Of a stretch of DNA of 64,000 nucleotides, positions 44,922 through 54,200 are shown piece after piece. The position numbers and the translations under genes were made by a program. The stretch is from Lysobacter_C viscosus (GTDB lineage: Bacteria; Pseudomonadota; Gammaproteobacteria; Xanthomonadales; Xanthomonadaceae). The notes below the pieces were generated by a model. It had not been told where the DNA came from and did not search any database. It saw only the letters and a program-made list of their open reading frames with translations. The stretch is taken from positions 124,001 to 188,000 of the forward strand of contig NZ_JBJMAV010000001.1 in assembly GCF_046600715.1 (NCBI RefSeq), written 5' to 3'. Positions within the stretch are counted from its first letter, which is position 1, and each line of letters opens with the position of its first letter.

Positions 44922-45809
44922 TCAGGGGGATTGGGCGGCCGCCGGCAGCACCATGCCCGGCTCGCCATGCCAGTAGCCGTTCCGCTCGCCCAGCATCGGG
45001 GCCGCGTCGGGGGATGCACGGGCACGGTCGAAATGCGCCACGATTTCGCGGCTGCCCTCGGCCTGGGGATAGATCCGGAGCAGGTCGACGCCGAGTGCGC
45101 GCAGTGCCGGCAGTTCCGGTCCGAGGTCGGTGGTTTCCTCTCCCTGCACCTGGATCCCGTTGATCCGCAGGAACGGCCGCCCGTCGCGGGTGGCCAGCAG
45201 CATCCCGTCCGGATAGTCGATGCAGCGGAAGCCGCACTGGTCCTTGGGCACGTCCAGCGCGCGTGCGGTGAAGCAGCGTGCCGAGAACGACAGCGGCAGG
45301 CGGCCCCAGGCGATCACTTCCAGCTCGGGCATGGCGTGGCCGGTGGCCTGCATCGCGTCGCGCAGTTCACGGATCAGGACTTCGCCCTGCTCAACCCCGG
45401 GCACCCACCGCCGCAGGCCGTCCTCCATCAGCATCGCCAGCGCTTCGTGGTTGTAGATGTTGAGCGTCGGGCCGGCCACGAACGGCAGCCCCGCCTGCCT
45501 GCACAGCTGCACCGCCGACAGGTCGTTGGCTTCCAGCCAGCAGCCGCCTTCCTCGACCAGCCGCGAGAGCACGCCCAGTTCCGACTCGGCCTCGATCAGG
45601 GCCAGGCTCGACAGCACCACCTGCTTGCCGCTGCCCGACAGCTCGCCGGCCAGGTCGATCCAGTCCCGGGTGCCCAGTTCGCGGCGCTTGCTGCATACCG
45701 TCTCGCCCAGGTAGACCACGTCCAGGGGCCAATCGACGGCCTCGCGGTAGAAGGCGAGGGTGCGCTCGCGCGGCCAGAAGTACTGCAGGGGGCCAAGGCT
45801 GAGTTTCAT
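44922..45809 (-). CDS. ubiV: Oxygen-independent ubiquinone hydroxylation protein UbiV
   Basis: A U32-family protein of 295 residues that works with UbiU to hydroxylate ubiquinone precursors without oxygen. The four cluster cysteines are visible: ETVCSKRRE near the N-terminus, SARCFTAR, and the pair in KDQCGFRCIDY. SLGPLQYFWPRERTLAFY and the LNIYNHEAL segment are typical. It follows ubiU by 10 bp on the same strand. I use ATG 45809, where homology starts (MKLSLGPLQY). Confidence 0.94.
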   Translation of the reverse strand: MKLSLGPLQYFWPRERTLAFYREAVDWPLDVVYLGETVCSKRRELGTRDWIDLAGELSGSGKQVVLSSLALIEAESELGVLSRLVEEGGCWLEANDLSAVQLCRQAGLPFVAGPTLNIYNHEALAMLMEDGLRRWVPGVEQGEVLIRELRDAMQATGHAMPELEVIAWGRLPLSFSARCFTARALDVPKDQCGFRCIDYPDGMLLATRDGRPFLRINGIQVQGEETTDLGPELPALRALGVDLLRIYPQAEGSREIVAHFDRARASPDAAPMLGERNGYWHGEPGMVLPAAAQSP

Positions 45810-45819
45810 CGACGGGTCC

Positions 45820-46818
45820 TCAATGCCACGAGCGGTGGTAGGGGCCGAGGGTGGTCTGGTGGCCTTCGGCCTGGCTCGACAGCGAGCGCTGCCACTGCGG
45901 ATCCACGGTCCATGCATCCGGCGCGGCGGCGTGACGGTCCAGCGCGGCCCGCCATGTACGGGTTACCGCACCGACGTAGGCCACGCCCCGCTGCCTGCCT
46001 TCGATCTTCAGCGCCGCGACGCCGGCGCGGGCAAGCCGCGGCAGCAGTTCCATCGTATTGAGGCTGGTGGGCTCCTCCAGCGCATGGAAGGTCTCTCCGC
46101 CCACTTCGAACCGGCCCTTGCAGACGGTGGGATAACCGGCAGGTTCACTGGGTTCGAAGCGGTCGATCAGCACGTCATTGAGGTGCGCGGTGCGGCTGCC
46201 GTCGTCGAGCTCGTCCCAGCGGACGAACCTGGCCGGCGAGCACACCCCGTGCCGGTTGGGCGAGGCACCGGTGACGTAGCTGGACAACTGGCAGCGACCC
46301 TCGACCATGATGCACAGGCTGCCGAAGGCGAACACCTCGATGGCGACCGGCGAGCGCTGGCACAGGCGTTCGACCTGCTGGATGGACAACACGCGCGGCA
46401 GCACCGCGCGGGAAATGCCGAAGCGCTCGTAGGCGAACCGCAGCGCCGGCTCGGAGGTCGCCGAGCCTTGCACGGACAGGTGCCGCGGCAGGTCCGGATA
46501 GCGCCGTGCCGCGTAGGCCAGGATCGCGATCTCGGCGGCGATGATCGCGTCGCAGCCGAACGCGGCCGCGCGGTCGACCGCGGCCTGCCACATCGGCAGG
46601 CGCGCGCTGTCGGGATAGGTGTTGAGGGCCAGGTACACCTTGGCGCCCTTCGCATGCGCATAGCGGATGCCGGCCTGCAGCTCCTGGTCGGAGAAGTTCA
46701 GGCCGGGAAAGGCGCGGGCGTTGGTCTGGTCGCGGAAGCCGGCGTAGACCGCGTTGGCCCCGGCGTTTACGGCCGCCTGCAGTGCCGGCAGGTTGCCGGC
46801 AGGACATACCAGTTGCAT
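45820..46818 (-). CDS. ubiU: Oxygen-independent ubiquinone hydroxylation protein UbiU
   Basis: The U32-family partner of UbiV, 332 residues. Opening MQLVCPAGNLPALQAAVNAG and the NARAFPGLNFSDQEL segment are characteristic. Four cluster cysteines occur: FGSLCIMVEGRCQLS (two), GVCSPARF and PTVCKGRF, spaced as in the [4Fe-4S] site of UbiU. The protein acts with UbiV and UbiT under low oxygen. The 133 bp upstream contain the Anr/FNR box of the divergent DnrO-like gene, which could also serve this gene. Confidence 0.95.
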   Translation of the reverse strand: MQLVCPAGNLPALQAAVNAGANAVYAGFRDQTNARAFPGLNFSDQELQAGIRYAHAKGAKVYLALNTYPDSARLPMWQAAVDRAAAFGCDAIIAAEIAILAYAARRYPDLPRHLSVQGSATSEPALRFAYERFGISRAVLPRVLSIQQVERLCQRSPVAIEVFAFGSLCIMVEGRCQLSSYVTGASPNRHGVCSPARFVRWDELDDGSRTAHLNDVLIDRFEPSEPAGYPTVCKGRFEVGGETFHALEEPTSLNTMELLPRLARAGVAALKIEGRQRGVAYVGAVTRTWRAALDRHAAAPDAWTVDPQWQRSLSSQAEGHQTTLGPYHRSWH

Positions 46819-46874
46819 GCGTGATCCCCGTCCAGTGGTGCAGGGATGGTGGCGATGAACGGCTGGCGGTGTCG

Positions 46875-46916
46875 TTGACCTGGGTCAGGTGCCGAGGCCG
46901 TTGAGGCGTCTAGGAT
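46875..46916 (+). promoter_or_regulatory. Anr/FNR class II promoter of the DnrO-like gene
   Basis: TTGAC-CTGG-GTCAG (46875-46888, centre 46881.5) and TAGGAT (46911-46916) are spaced exactly as a class II site: start at about 46923, box at -41.5, -10 at -12 to -7. The leader to the TTG start would be 29 nt. The same box lies 57 bp upstream of ubiU on the other strand, without a good -10 there. Confidence 0.75.
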
Positions 46917-46951
46917 CGGCTGGCAGACCCCCAGGTCATCCGGAGCTACCC

Positions 46952-47629
46952 TTGAACGTTATCGCCCGATCTTCCCTCCTGCCGCTGCTGCTGTGTCCCG
47001 CCTTTGCGCTTGCCGCGCCGGCGCAGGACGCGCATGCGGATGCGCATCGCGAACACTCAACGCAGTCCCCGCAGTCCCCGCAGTCCCCGCAGTCCCCGCA
47101 GTCCCCGCAGTCCCCGCAGTCCGGTCATTCCGGTCATTCCGTTCATTCCGTTCATTCCGGGCATTCCGTTCATTCCGGGCATTCCGTTCATTCCGGGCAT
47201 TCCGGGCATTCCGGGCATTCCGGGCATTCCGGGCGTGCAGCCGACCCTGCGCACGGGCAATCGACCGGCGGTGCAGGGACCAGCGCCCCGCCCGACGGCG
47301 TGCGCTTCCAGGCAGACGCACCGCTGATGAAGGGCATGCGGCGCATGTCGGAACTGGTGCAAGGGCTTCAACACGGTCGACAGGGCCATCTGGGGCCCGA
47401 CCAGGTCAGGCAGCTCGCCACCGGCGTCAACCAGGCCGCCGCCGCGATGTTTGCCGAATGCCAGTTGCCTCCGGAGCCCGATGCGGCGCTGCATGGCTTG
47501 CTGGCCCGACTGATGGCCGGGGCTGGCGCGCTGGACGCCGACCCTGCCAACCTGGCGCCGCTTGATGACATGGATGCGGCGGTACGCGACTACACCCGGC
47601 TGTTCGACGACCCCGGGTTCCCGGACTGA
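46952..47629 (+). CDS. Periplasmic His-rich repeat protein, DnrO-like
   Basis: A 225-residue exported protein. The signal peptide (NVIARSSLLPLLL, then CPAFALAAPA) is reached only from a TTG start at 46952; the ORF upstream crosses the -10 box. Residues about 37-57 are seven Ser-Pro-Gln repeats and 58-93 are twelve (Gly/Val)-His-Ser repeats. The C-terminal domain (FQADAPLMKGMRRMSELVQG, CQLPPEPDAALHGLLARLM) resembles proteins annotated DnrO near denitrification genes, a resemblance from memory. The His repeats suggest metal binding, perhaps copper for NirK or the oxidase. Its 3' end overlaps ubiD on the other strand by 40 bp. Confidence 0.75.
   Translation: MNVIARSSLLPLLLCPAFALAAPAQDAHADAHREHSTQSPQSPQSPQSPQSPQSPQSGHSGHSVHSVHSGHSVHSGHSVHSGHSGHSGHSGHSGRAADPAHGQSTGGAGTSAPPDGVRFQADAPLMKGMRRMSELVQGLQHGRQGHLGPDQVRQLATGVNQAAAAMFAECQLPPEPDAALHGLLARLMAGAGALDADPANLAPLDDMDAAVRDYTRLFDDPGFPD
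47061..47231 (+). repeat. In-frame 9-bp tandem repeats inside the DnrO-like gene
   Basis: Seven copies of CGCAGTCCC (47061-47123, the last ending in G) are followed by twelve copies of the 9-mer (G/T)TCATTCCG or GGCATTCCG (about 47124-47231). Each keeps the frame and encodes Ser-Pro-Gln and then Gly/Val-His-Ser. The near-perfect identity implies recent expansion by slippage; copy number should vary between strains without breaking the gene. Confidence 0.95.
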
Positions 47630-49086
47630 ACTTCGGCCCAGAGCGCATCAACCCGGCGTTCGATGGCCGGTGCCAGCTGGATGGGCCGGCTCCACGTACG
47701 GCTGGTCTCGCCCGGCCACTTGTTGGTCGCGTCCAGGCCCAGTTTCGAGCCCAACCCGGGCCGTGGGCTGGCGAAATCCAGGTAGTCGATCGGCGTGTCG
47801 TTGACCAGCATCGAGTCGCGCGCCGGGTCGACCCGCGTCGACACCGCCCAGATCACCTGCGACCAGTCGCGCACGTCGATGTCGTCGTCGGTGACGATCA
47901 CGAACTTGGTGTAGGTGAACTGCCGCAGGTACGACCACACGCCCATCATGATGCGCCGCGCATGGCCGGCGTACTGCTTGCGGATCGACACCACCGCGAT
48001 CCGGTAGGAGCAGGCTTCCGGCGGCAGGTAGAAGTCGACGATCTCCGGGAACACCTTGCGCAGGATCGGCACGAAGATGTCGTTGAGCGCCATCGCCAGC
48101 ACCGATGGCTCGTCGTGGGGCGCCCGGCCCATGTAGCTGCCGTGGTAGATCGCGTCCTGCCGGAGGTGCATGCGCTCGATGCCCAGCACCGGGAAGTGGT
48201 CGGCCGCGTTGTAATAGCCGGTGTGGTCGCCGAACGGGCCTTCCAGCGCGGTGTCGCCGGGTTGGATGACGCCTTCGATGAGCATCTCGGCGCCGGCAGG
48301 GGCATCCAGGCCGGTGCGCTCGCTGTGCCAGAGCCGGGTGCGCTCACCCCGCAGCAGGCCCGCGAACTCGTACTCCGACAGGGTGTCGGGCACCGGCGCC
48401 ACTGCCGCGAGCATCGTGGCCGGATCGGCGCCGATGGCCACCAGCACCGGGAACGGCCGGTCGGGGTGGTCGGCGATCCAGTCGGCATGGTCCAGGGCAC
48501 CACCGCGGTGCGGCAGCCAACGCATGATCACCCTGTCCGGGCCGATCACCTGCATCCGGTAGATGGCCACGTTCTGGCGCGGCTTGCGGGTGCCGCGGGT
48601 GATCACCAGGCCGAACGTGACCAGCCGCGCCGCGTCCCCGGGCCAACATTGCTGGATCGGAAGCCGCGAGAGGTCGATCTCGCTGCCGGCGAGCGTTTCG
48701 TGCCCGAACGCGGCTTCGCGTTCCCGCCTGGGGGCCACGTGTGCCAGTTGTGCCAGCTCCGGCCAGGTCGACAGGGCCTGCTTGAGGCTCGACGGCCAGC
48801 GCGGCTCCTTGATGGCCGCGAGCAGCTCGCCGAGCTCACGCAGGCTCGCCAACGGCCTCCCGGCCAGCGCCGCTTCGATCCGGTCCCGATGGCCGAACAG
48901 GTTGCCCAGCAGCGAATGCCGCGCCCCGGTCGGGTTCTCCATGAGCAGTGCCGGCCCGCCGGCCTTGAGTGCGCGCAGGCACAGCGAAGTCGATTCAAGG
49001 TCCGGGTCCACCGGCTGCGGGACGCGGCGCAGCTGGCCCGTCGCCTCCAGGCGGGCAAGGAACGAACGCAGGTCGTGGTGGGCCAT
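47590..49086 (-). CDS. ubiD: 4-hydroxy-3-polyprenylbenzoate decarboxylase UbiD
   Basis: A prenyl-FMN-dependent decarboxylase of ubiquinone synthesis. The 498 residues match the family: MLIEGVIQPGDTALEGPFGDH, HYGSYMGRAPHDEPSVLA-like YHGSYMGRAPHDEP, KFVIVTDDDIDVRDWSQVIW and GLDATNKWPGE. UbiX, which makes the cofactor, is not in the window. The last 40 bp overlap the end of the convergent DnrO-like gene. Confidence 0.97.
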   Translation of the reverse strand: MAHHDLRSFLARLEATGQLRRVPQPVDPDLESTSLCLRALKAGGPALLMENPTGARHSLLGNLFGHRDRIEAALAGRPLASLRELGELLAAIKEPRWPSSLKQALSTWPELAQLAHVAPRREREAAFGHETLAGSEIDLSRLPIQQCWPGDAARLVTFGLVITRGTRKPRQNVAIYRMQVIGPDRVIMRWLPHRGGALDHADWIADHPDRPFPVLVAIGADPATMLAAVAPVPDTLSEYEFAGLLRGERTRLWHSERTGLDAPAGAEMLIEGVIQPGDTALEGPFGDHTGYYNAADHFPVLGIERMHLRQDAIYHGSYMGRAPHDEPSVLAMALNDIFVPILRKVFPEIVDFYLPPEACSYRIAVVSIRKQYAGHARRIMMGVWSYLRQFTYTKFVIVTDDDIDVRDWSQVIWAVSTRVDPARDSMLVNDTPIDYLDFASPRPGLGSKLGLDATNKWPGETSRTWSRPIQLAPAIERRVDALWAEVQSGNPGSSNSRV

Positions 49087-49356
49087 GGGCGGGGCGGGGC
49101 GTGGAGGGACACCGAGCCTCGCAGGTGGCGATCCGCCGTGCCCTGACGCCAGTCAAGCCGGGCGCGGGCCGGGTTGGCGGCAGCAGGCGCGCGGCCAACC
49201 GGGACGATCCGCGGACGCGGGAGCCGCACATACGTGTTCAATGGCAGTGCCGCGGCACGCTGCGCGGCGACAAGGCGTCTTGTCGAGCGACGCCCTGCCG
49301 AACCGAAGTGCACGGGCAAGGGACCGTCGCGACCCCGCCGCTCGTTGGGGTACCAG

Positions 49357-49380
49357 GCCGCGACTTGCGTCGCTCCTGTA
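49357..49380. repeat. Single REP element (GACTTGCGTC type) in the ubiD-telA gap
   Basis: GGCCGCGACTTGCGTCGCTC followed by CTGT is a reverse REP close to the 11.2-kb type. The 331-bp stretch 49087-49417 otherwise holds no gene that I can see; a GGCCGGTCC/GCCGGCC dyad stands at about 49391-49407, near the telA stop. Confidence 0.6.
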
Positions 49381-49417
49381 TGAGCTGCGGCCGGTCCTGC
49401 CGGCCCAGCGCCGCCGG

Positions 49418-50515
49418 TCAGGTGGCGGTCGGCGCGGCGAGTCGCTTCTGCACGTCCTCGCGCATGCGGGCGAGGTCCGCCTCGGCCTGGCGGCGCTGTT
49501 CGATGCCTTCGCGGTGGATCTCGCGCACGTCCTCGACCGTCTGGATCAACTTGTCGTGGACATGCTGGAGCGTCTCCATGTCGATCACGCCGCGCTGGTT
49601 GGCCTTGGCGGTGGCCACCGAACTCTCGTGCAGGAGGTCGGCATTGCGGCGCATGAGTTCGTTGGTGGCGTCGTCGATCGCGTTGGCCAGCTCGACCGCG
49701 TGCTTCTGCTCATTGAGCGAAAGCTGGATGGCGAAGCTGCGTTTCCATGCCGGGATGGTGATGTCGCGGACCGAGGTGAACTTCTCGATCAGCTGCATCG
49801 CGTTGGCCTGGATCATCCGGACCATGGGCAACGACTGGTCGGCCGCGTGCTGCATCAGCAGCAGGTCCCCGACGCGCTTGTCGAGCAGGCGCAGCGCCAT
49901 GTCAACCTGCTGGCGCCGGGTGCGCGAGGCGGGGTCCTCCGCGCCCTCCAGCCCGGCGCGTTCGTCGCCCAGCGCCTGCAGGCGCATCTTCCCCGCCGCG
50001 ACATGCAGGCCGAGCTGGTGGCGTTCGGCCGCGACGATGTCGTGCATGCGGTCGAAATCGCGCACCCGCTTGGCCAGGTCGTCCTGCTGCCGCGTCAGGT
50101 CGCGCATCAGGTGTTCGATCTGCTCGTTGGTGGTGCTGAACTTCTGGACCAGCTCGCCCTTCGAGTCCCGCATCCTGTCCAGCAGCGGACCCACCACCGG
50201 CAGCTTGGAGCGGCCGCTGAACTTGTGCAGGTTGAGGTTGCGGGCGATGCGTACGACTTCGCCCAGCTTGTCGCCGGTCGCGTCGAGGTCGCGATTGCGG
50301 ACCTGGTCGAGCAGGTCGCTGGAAAACTTCGTGGTCGCGGCCGCGACGTCGCGGCCGAAGCCCTGCACCTCGGTCGCGGGCAGCTCGGCCAGCGCGTGAT
50401 GGATCGTGGACACCTGCTGCAGGTCGGCCGGAACCAGGCCAAGATTCTGCAGCGTCGCCTCATCCAGTCCCGGCGGCAGTTGCGTGGGTGCGAGGGGGGT
50501 GGTGGACTCGGTCAT
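49418..50515 (-). CDS. telA: TelA/toxic anion resistance family protein
   Basis: A cytoplasmic, fully helical protein of 365 residues of the TelA family (tellurite/toxic anion resistance). Family segments are LPVVGPLLDRMRDSKGELV, the long heptad-rich middle, SFAIQLSLNEQKHAVELANA and DATNELMRRNADLLHESSV. TelA often stands beside TerB, PspA and AAA ATPases in stress clusters. It is the last gene of the operon; its start overlaps the preceding stop by four bases. The biochemical action is unknown. Confidence 0.92.
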   Translation of the reverse strand: MTESTTPLAPTQLPPGLDEATLQNLGLVPADLQQVSTIHHALAELPATEVQGFGRDVAAATTKFSSDLLDQVRNRDLDATGDKLGEVVRIARNLNLHKFSGRSKLPVVGPLLDRMRDSKGELVQKFSTTNEQIEHLMRDLTRQQDDLAKRVRDFDRMHDIVAAERHQLGLHVAAGKMRLQALGDERAGLEGAEDPASRTRRQQVDMALRLLDKRVGDLLLMQHAADQSLPMVRMIQANAMQLIEKFTSVRDITIPAWKRSFAIQLSLNEQKHAVELANAIDDATNELMRRNADLLHESSVATAKANQRGVIDMETLQHVHDKLIQTVEDVREIHREGIEQRRQAEADLARMREDVQKRLAAPTAT

Positions 50516-51264
50516 GGCGATGGCTCCCTGTCGGCCGGGGTTGGATGTTGCGGAGTATGCGGTGTGGGCGCGGGCGCGGAGGCCTGGAGCGAGGCGATCA
50601 GCCGGCGCAGGGCGTGCTCGTCGTGTTCGGTCCCGCGAGGGGTGCCGGCGTTGGATCGCTTGTTGATCGCCGCCCCTGCCGCCTGCTGGTGCCACAGCGG
50701 CACGAGCAGGTCGCGTACCTGGTGGTAGCGCTCCAGTACCCGGCGGATGTGTGCGGCTTCCAGCTCCAGCTGTGCGCGGGTGGTGCGCCACGAGTCGCCG
50801 AGGGCCTGGAAGTAGTCAAGGCGACGATGGGCCGACGCGCCGGAAGCGGCGCAAGCCTCGCGGCTGCTGGTTACGAACGCGTCCATGGCGGCGATCTGCT
50901 GCTCCACCGGGACGGGTAGCGCCGCGAGGTCGGACAGATGCCGCTGGACGCGTTCTGCGTGTTCGCTGGCGTGTGCCAGGTGCACCCGCAGGCGCGCATC
51001 GGCTGCGTCCGGGTGCGCCTGGGCCACGAGGTCCCAGCCGAGCAGGCGGCCCAGGAGTCCCGCCCGGCGCCGGGTACGTTGCGCATCCGATGCGTCGATC
51101 ACTTCGACGATCGCAGCCAGGTCGGCGAGCAGGCGGGCCGCCGGCGCGCGGGCGAGCAATCGGCTGATCGCCTCGAAGTCGAGACGCGATGCGATCTCGT
51201 GACCCCGGCGGTCGATCTCCCCGGGCGTGTCTGCAGCCGCGTTGCCGGCGCCGGGCGCGTTCAC
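50512..51264 (-). CDS. Hypothetical helical protein in the telA operon
   Basis: I do not recognise this 250-residue protein. It is almost wholly helical with Ala/Arg/Leu-rich stretches (SRLLARAPAARLLADLAAIV) and a region with Trp-containing helices (DSWRTTRAQLELEAAHIRRV), ending in a Pro/Thr-rich tail. No signal peptide or membrane segment is seen. Translation is coupled on both sides by ATGA overlaps with the ATPase and telA, so it probably acts with them, perhaps as an adaptor between ATPase and TelA. Confidence 0.75.
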   Translation of the reverse strand: MNAPGAGNAAADTPGEIDRRGHEIASRLDFEAISRLLARAPAARLLADLAAIVEVIDASDAQRTRRRAGLLGRLLGWDLVAQAHPDAADARLRVHLAHASEHAERVQRHLSDLAALPVPVEQQIAAMDAFVTSSREACAASGASAHRRLDYFQALGDSWRTTRAQLELEAAHIRRVLERYHQVRDLLVPLWHQQAAGAAINKRSNAGTPRGTEHDEHALRRLIASLQASAPAPTPHTPQHPTPADREPSP

Positions 51265-54200
51265 CGAGCCGCCGGTGCGTCCGCAAGGCCGGCATGCAGG
51301 CGCGCAAGGGCCTCATCGAGCCGGCGCTCCTCAGGTGTCGGAGTGTGCGGCGCGCGGCCGGTCGGAGGCCGGGCCGTCATGCGGGCACGGATCGCGCTGG
51401 CCAGGTGGAGCATCGCGTTGCTCAGCTGGTCCTGGTGGCCCTGGCTTGAATGGATGGCGGCGACCAGAGGCTGGATTGCAGTCTTGACCAGCGCGTCGAC
51501 GTCGTCCGTTCCGGGGCGCGGCGCGTCCACGCGGCGGTCAGCGACCACCCGCTCCAGCAGTGCCAGGGCGTCTTTCCAGGGCGGCGACTCGGACGCCGCC
51601 GGGGCATCGCCCGCCGGGCCGGCGACGGCACTACCCATCGCCTGCAGCCCACCGGCGATGTCGGCCAGCTGCGCCACCACCCGGCCGCCGACGTCCGCGT
51701 CCTCGGCGCCCATCGCCTTGTTGCGCAGGAAGTCGTGCTTGATCTGCGCCCAGCGGGCCTGCTCGGTGGCGGTCAGCACGCCGCGCAGCTCCTTGAGCTT
51801 GAGCAGGTTCTCCTCGGCACCGACGGTCAGAAGTTGCGCTTCGCCCTGGTAGTGGTCGCTGATCAGTTGCTGCAATTCACCCTCGTTCATCACCGGCGAA
51901 ATCTTCTCGACCAGCTTGTTCATGTTGCGATAGCTGCCCTGCAGCTTGAACGCCGGTTCGGTACGGTACTTGTCGGCCTGCGCGGCGGATGCGATGTACT
52001 GCTGGTTCACGCGGTACACGACATCGCGCACCTTCATGACCCGGACCAGGGTTTCGACGAACTCGTTGATCTCCGCCGCACTGTAGGCATGGGACAGGTC
52101 GGTCGCCGAAACCTGCTCGCCCCGCGCCTTGTCGACGAGGCGATGGAGGTCGGCCAGGTCGCGCGTTGCAAGCGGCGCGAGCAGCGGACTGGAGGTCAGG
52201 CTGTTCTCGACGTAGCTCAGGGTGAAGGTGTCTTCCACCCCGCCCAGGACATCGCCCAGGTTGTAGATGTCGGCGCGGTTGGCCAGCATGTCGGGGATCT
52301 TGAACACTTCGCCCGACTCGGTGTACGGGTTTCCCGCCATGACCACGCAGAACTTCTTGCCGCGCATGTCGTAGGTGCGCGTCCGCCCCTTCCAGACGCC
52401 CTCGACGCGGCGCGTGCCATCGCATAGGGAGATGAACTTCTGCAGGAACTCGGGGTGCGTGTGCTGGATGTCGTCGACATAGAGCATCACGTTGTTGCCC
52501 ATCTCGAAGGCGAGGTTGAGCTTCTCCAGCTCCTGTCGCGACGTGGCGTCCGGCGCCTGCGCGGGGTCGACCGAACGGACCTCGTGCCCCAGCGCGGGCC
52601 CGTTGATCTTCATGAAGACCAGGCCCAGCCGGCTTGCCACGTACTCCATGAGCGTCGTCTTGCCGTAGCCGGGGGGCGAAATCATCATCAGCAGGCCCAT
52701 AAGGTCGCTGCGCTTGCCTTCCCCTGCGGTACCCATCTGCTTGGCGAGGTTGTCGCCGATGATCGGAAGGTAGACCTCGTTGATCAGCTTGTTGCGCACG
52801 AACGAGGACAGCGGACGCGCCTGGAATTCACCCAGCCGAAGCGCGGTGCGCTCGCGTGCGGCGACTTCGTTGCGCACCTGGTGGTAGCGCCGGAACCCGG
52901 GAACGAACCGTTCGCGGTGCACGCGCAGACGGGCGAGCAGGTCGTCGACGGCCAGCTCCATGCGCCCGTCTGAAATCCGCGGGTGATCGCCCAGCAAGCC
53001 CTCGACCGTGGTGGTGAGGGCCACCGGGTGGTCGCGGAACGAGAGCGCATCCCGCGCCAGGATCCATGCGGCGGACTCGGGGACGTACGGCGCCATCGCC
53101 GCCGCCGCCGGGGTGTTGCACAGTGCCTGGAGCCAGTGCAGGACGTGCTGCCAGCGGGCGTCGGGACGGTCCTCGAGCAGGTCCAAGGTGTGCTGGAAGG
53201 GCGCCTGCAAGCTCGCGCTGGCCAAGCGGGACTCCAGCATTTCGGCCAGTTCACGGCCCTGTCGCGAGAGCACCAGGCCCGGTTCGCCGCTGGTGAGGTG
53301 GTCGGACAGGAAGTCGGCGGCAGCCCTTGCGCAGGAGGCGTCGAATGGCAGCCCCCGCTCCTGCGCGAACCCGGCCAGTCGCGTGGCCATGTCGGCGCGC
53401 AAGGCGTCCAGGCTGTCGCGCGATCCGAACAGCCGGTGCATGGCCAACGCACCGGCGGCACGCGGCTCCCATTGGGCTACGTCCGCATCGTCGCCGTGCG
53501 ATGCCAGCAGCAGGGTCGCCAGTGCACGCGGCGCGGGGGCGTGGATTAGGTTGCCTGCGACGTCGCGCTGGGCCAGGAAGGCCCGGAGGATGAGTGCGGC
53601 GTCATGGTCGTGGATGCCCCGCTCGTAGCCATCGCGGTAGCGGGGCGCGGCGAACTCACGAACCGCCCGGGCGAGGGCGTCGGGGTCGCTCGCCAATTTC
53701 TGCAGCGTCTCATCGTCAAGCCCGTCGCTACCGGCCGAGGCCGCTGCGACCAGCTCGCCTGCGAGGTACTCCGCGCGGTACAGCGCCGGTGATTCCGACT
53801 CCAGCCCCAGCTGCCAGTACTCACGCAGCTCCGCCAGCCTGGCGTCTTCGATGGGCTCCATGAAATCGGTGCCGGTCAGGTGCAGGGCCAGCCGGTCACC
53901 GCGCGGCAGGATAGTGAGGTCCAGCGGCTGGGTGTTCACGCTGAAGCGGTGGCGGCCCAGCCGGATGACCTGGCCGTCGCCCTCGAACAGATCCACGCGA
54001 TCACGCAGTGCGCGCACGGCCTGGTCGCGCGCGCCCTTCAGCCGGGCTTCGACGTCATCGGCCTTCACCGAGTCCTTCAGTGAGCGCAGCCGCTCGGCGA
54101 GTTCGCGGACCTTGAGGATCAAGGGATCCCCGGCAAAGAAGGCGTTGAGTTCGTCGGGACTGGAGAACTTTTCGGTGCGCTTTCCCAGTCCGGAAAGGAT

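Noticed and set aside
47061..47231. Repeats suggestive of a CRISPR or intergenic satellite
   Set aside because: The 9-bp units keep one reading frame inside an exported protein gene.
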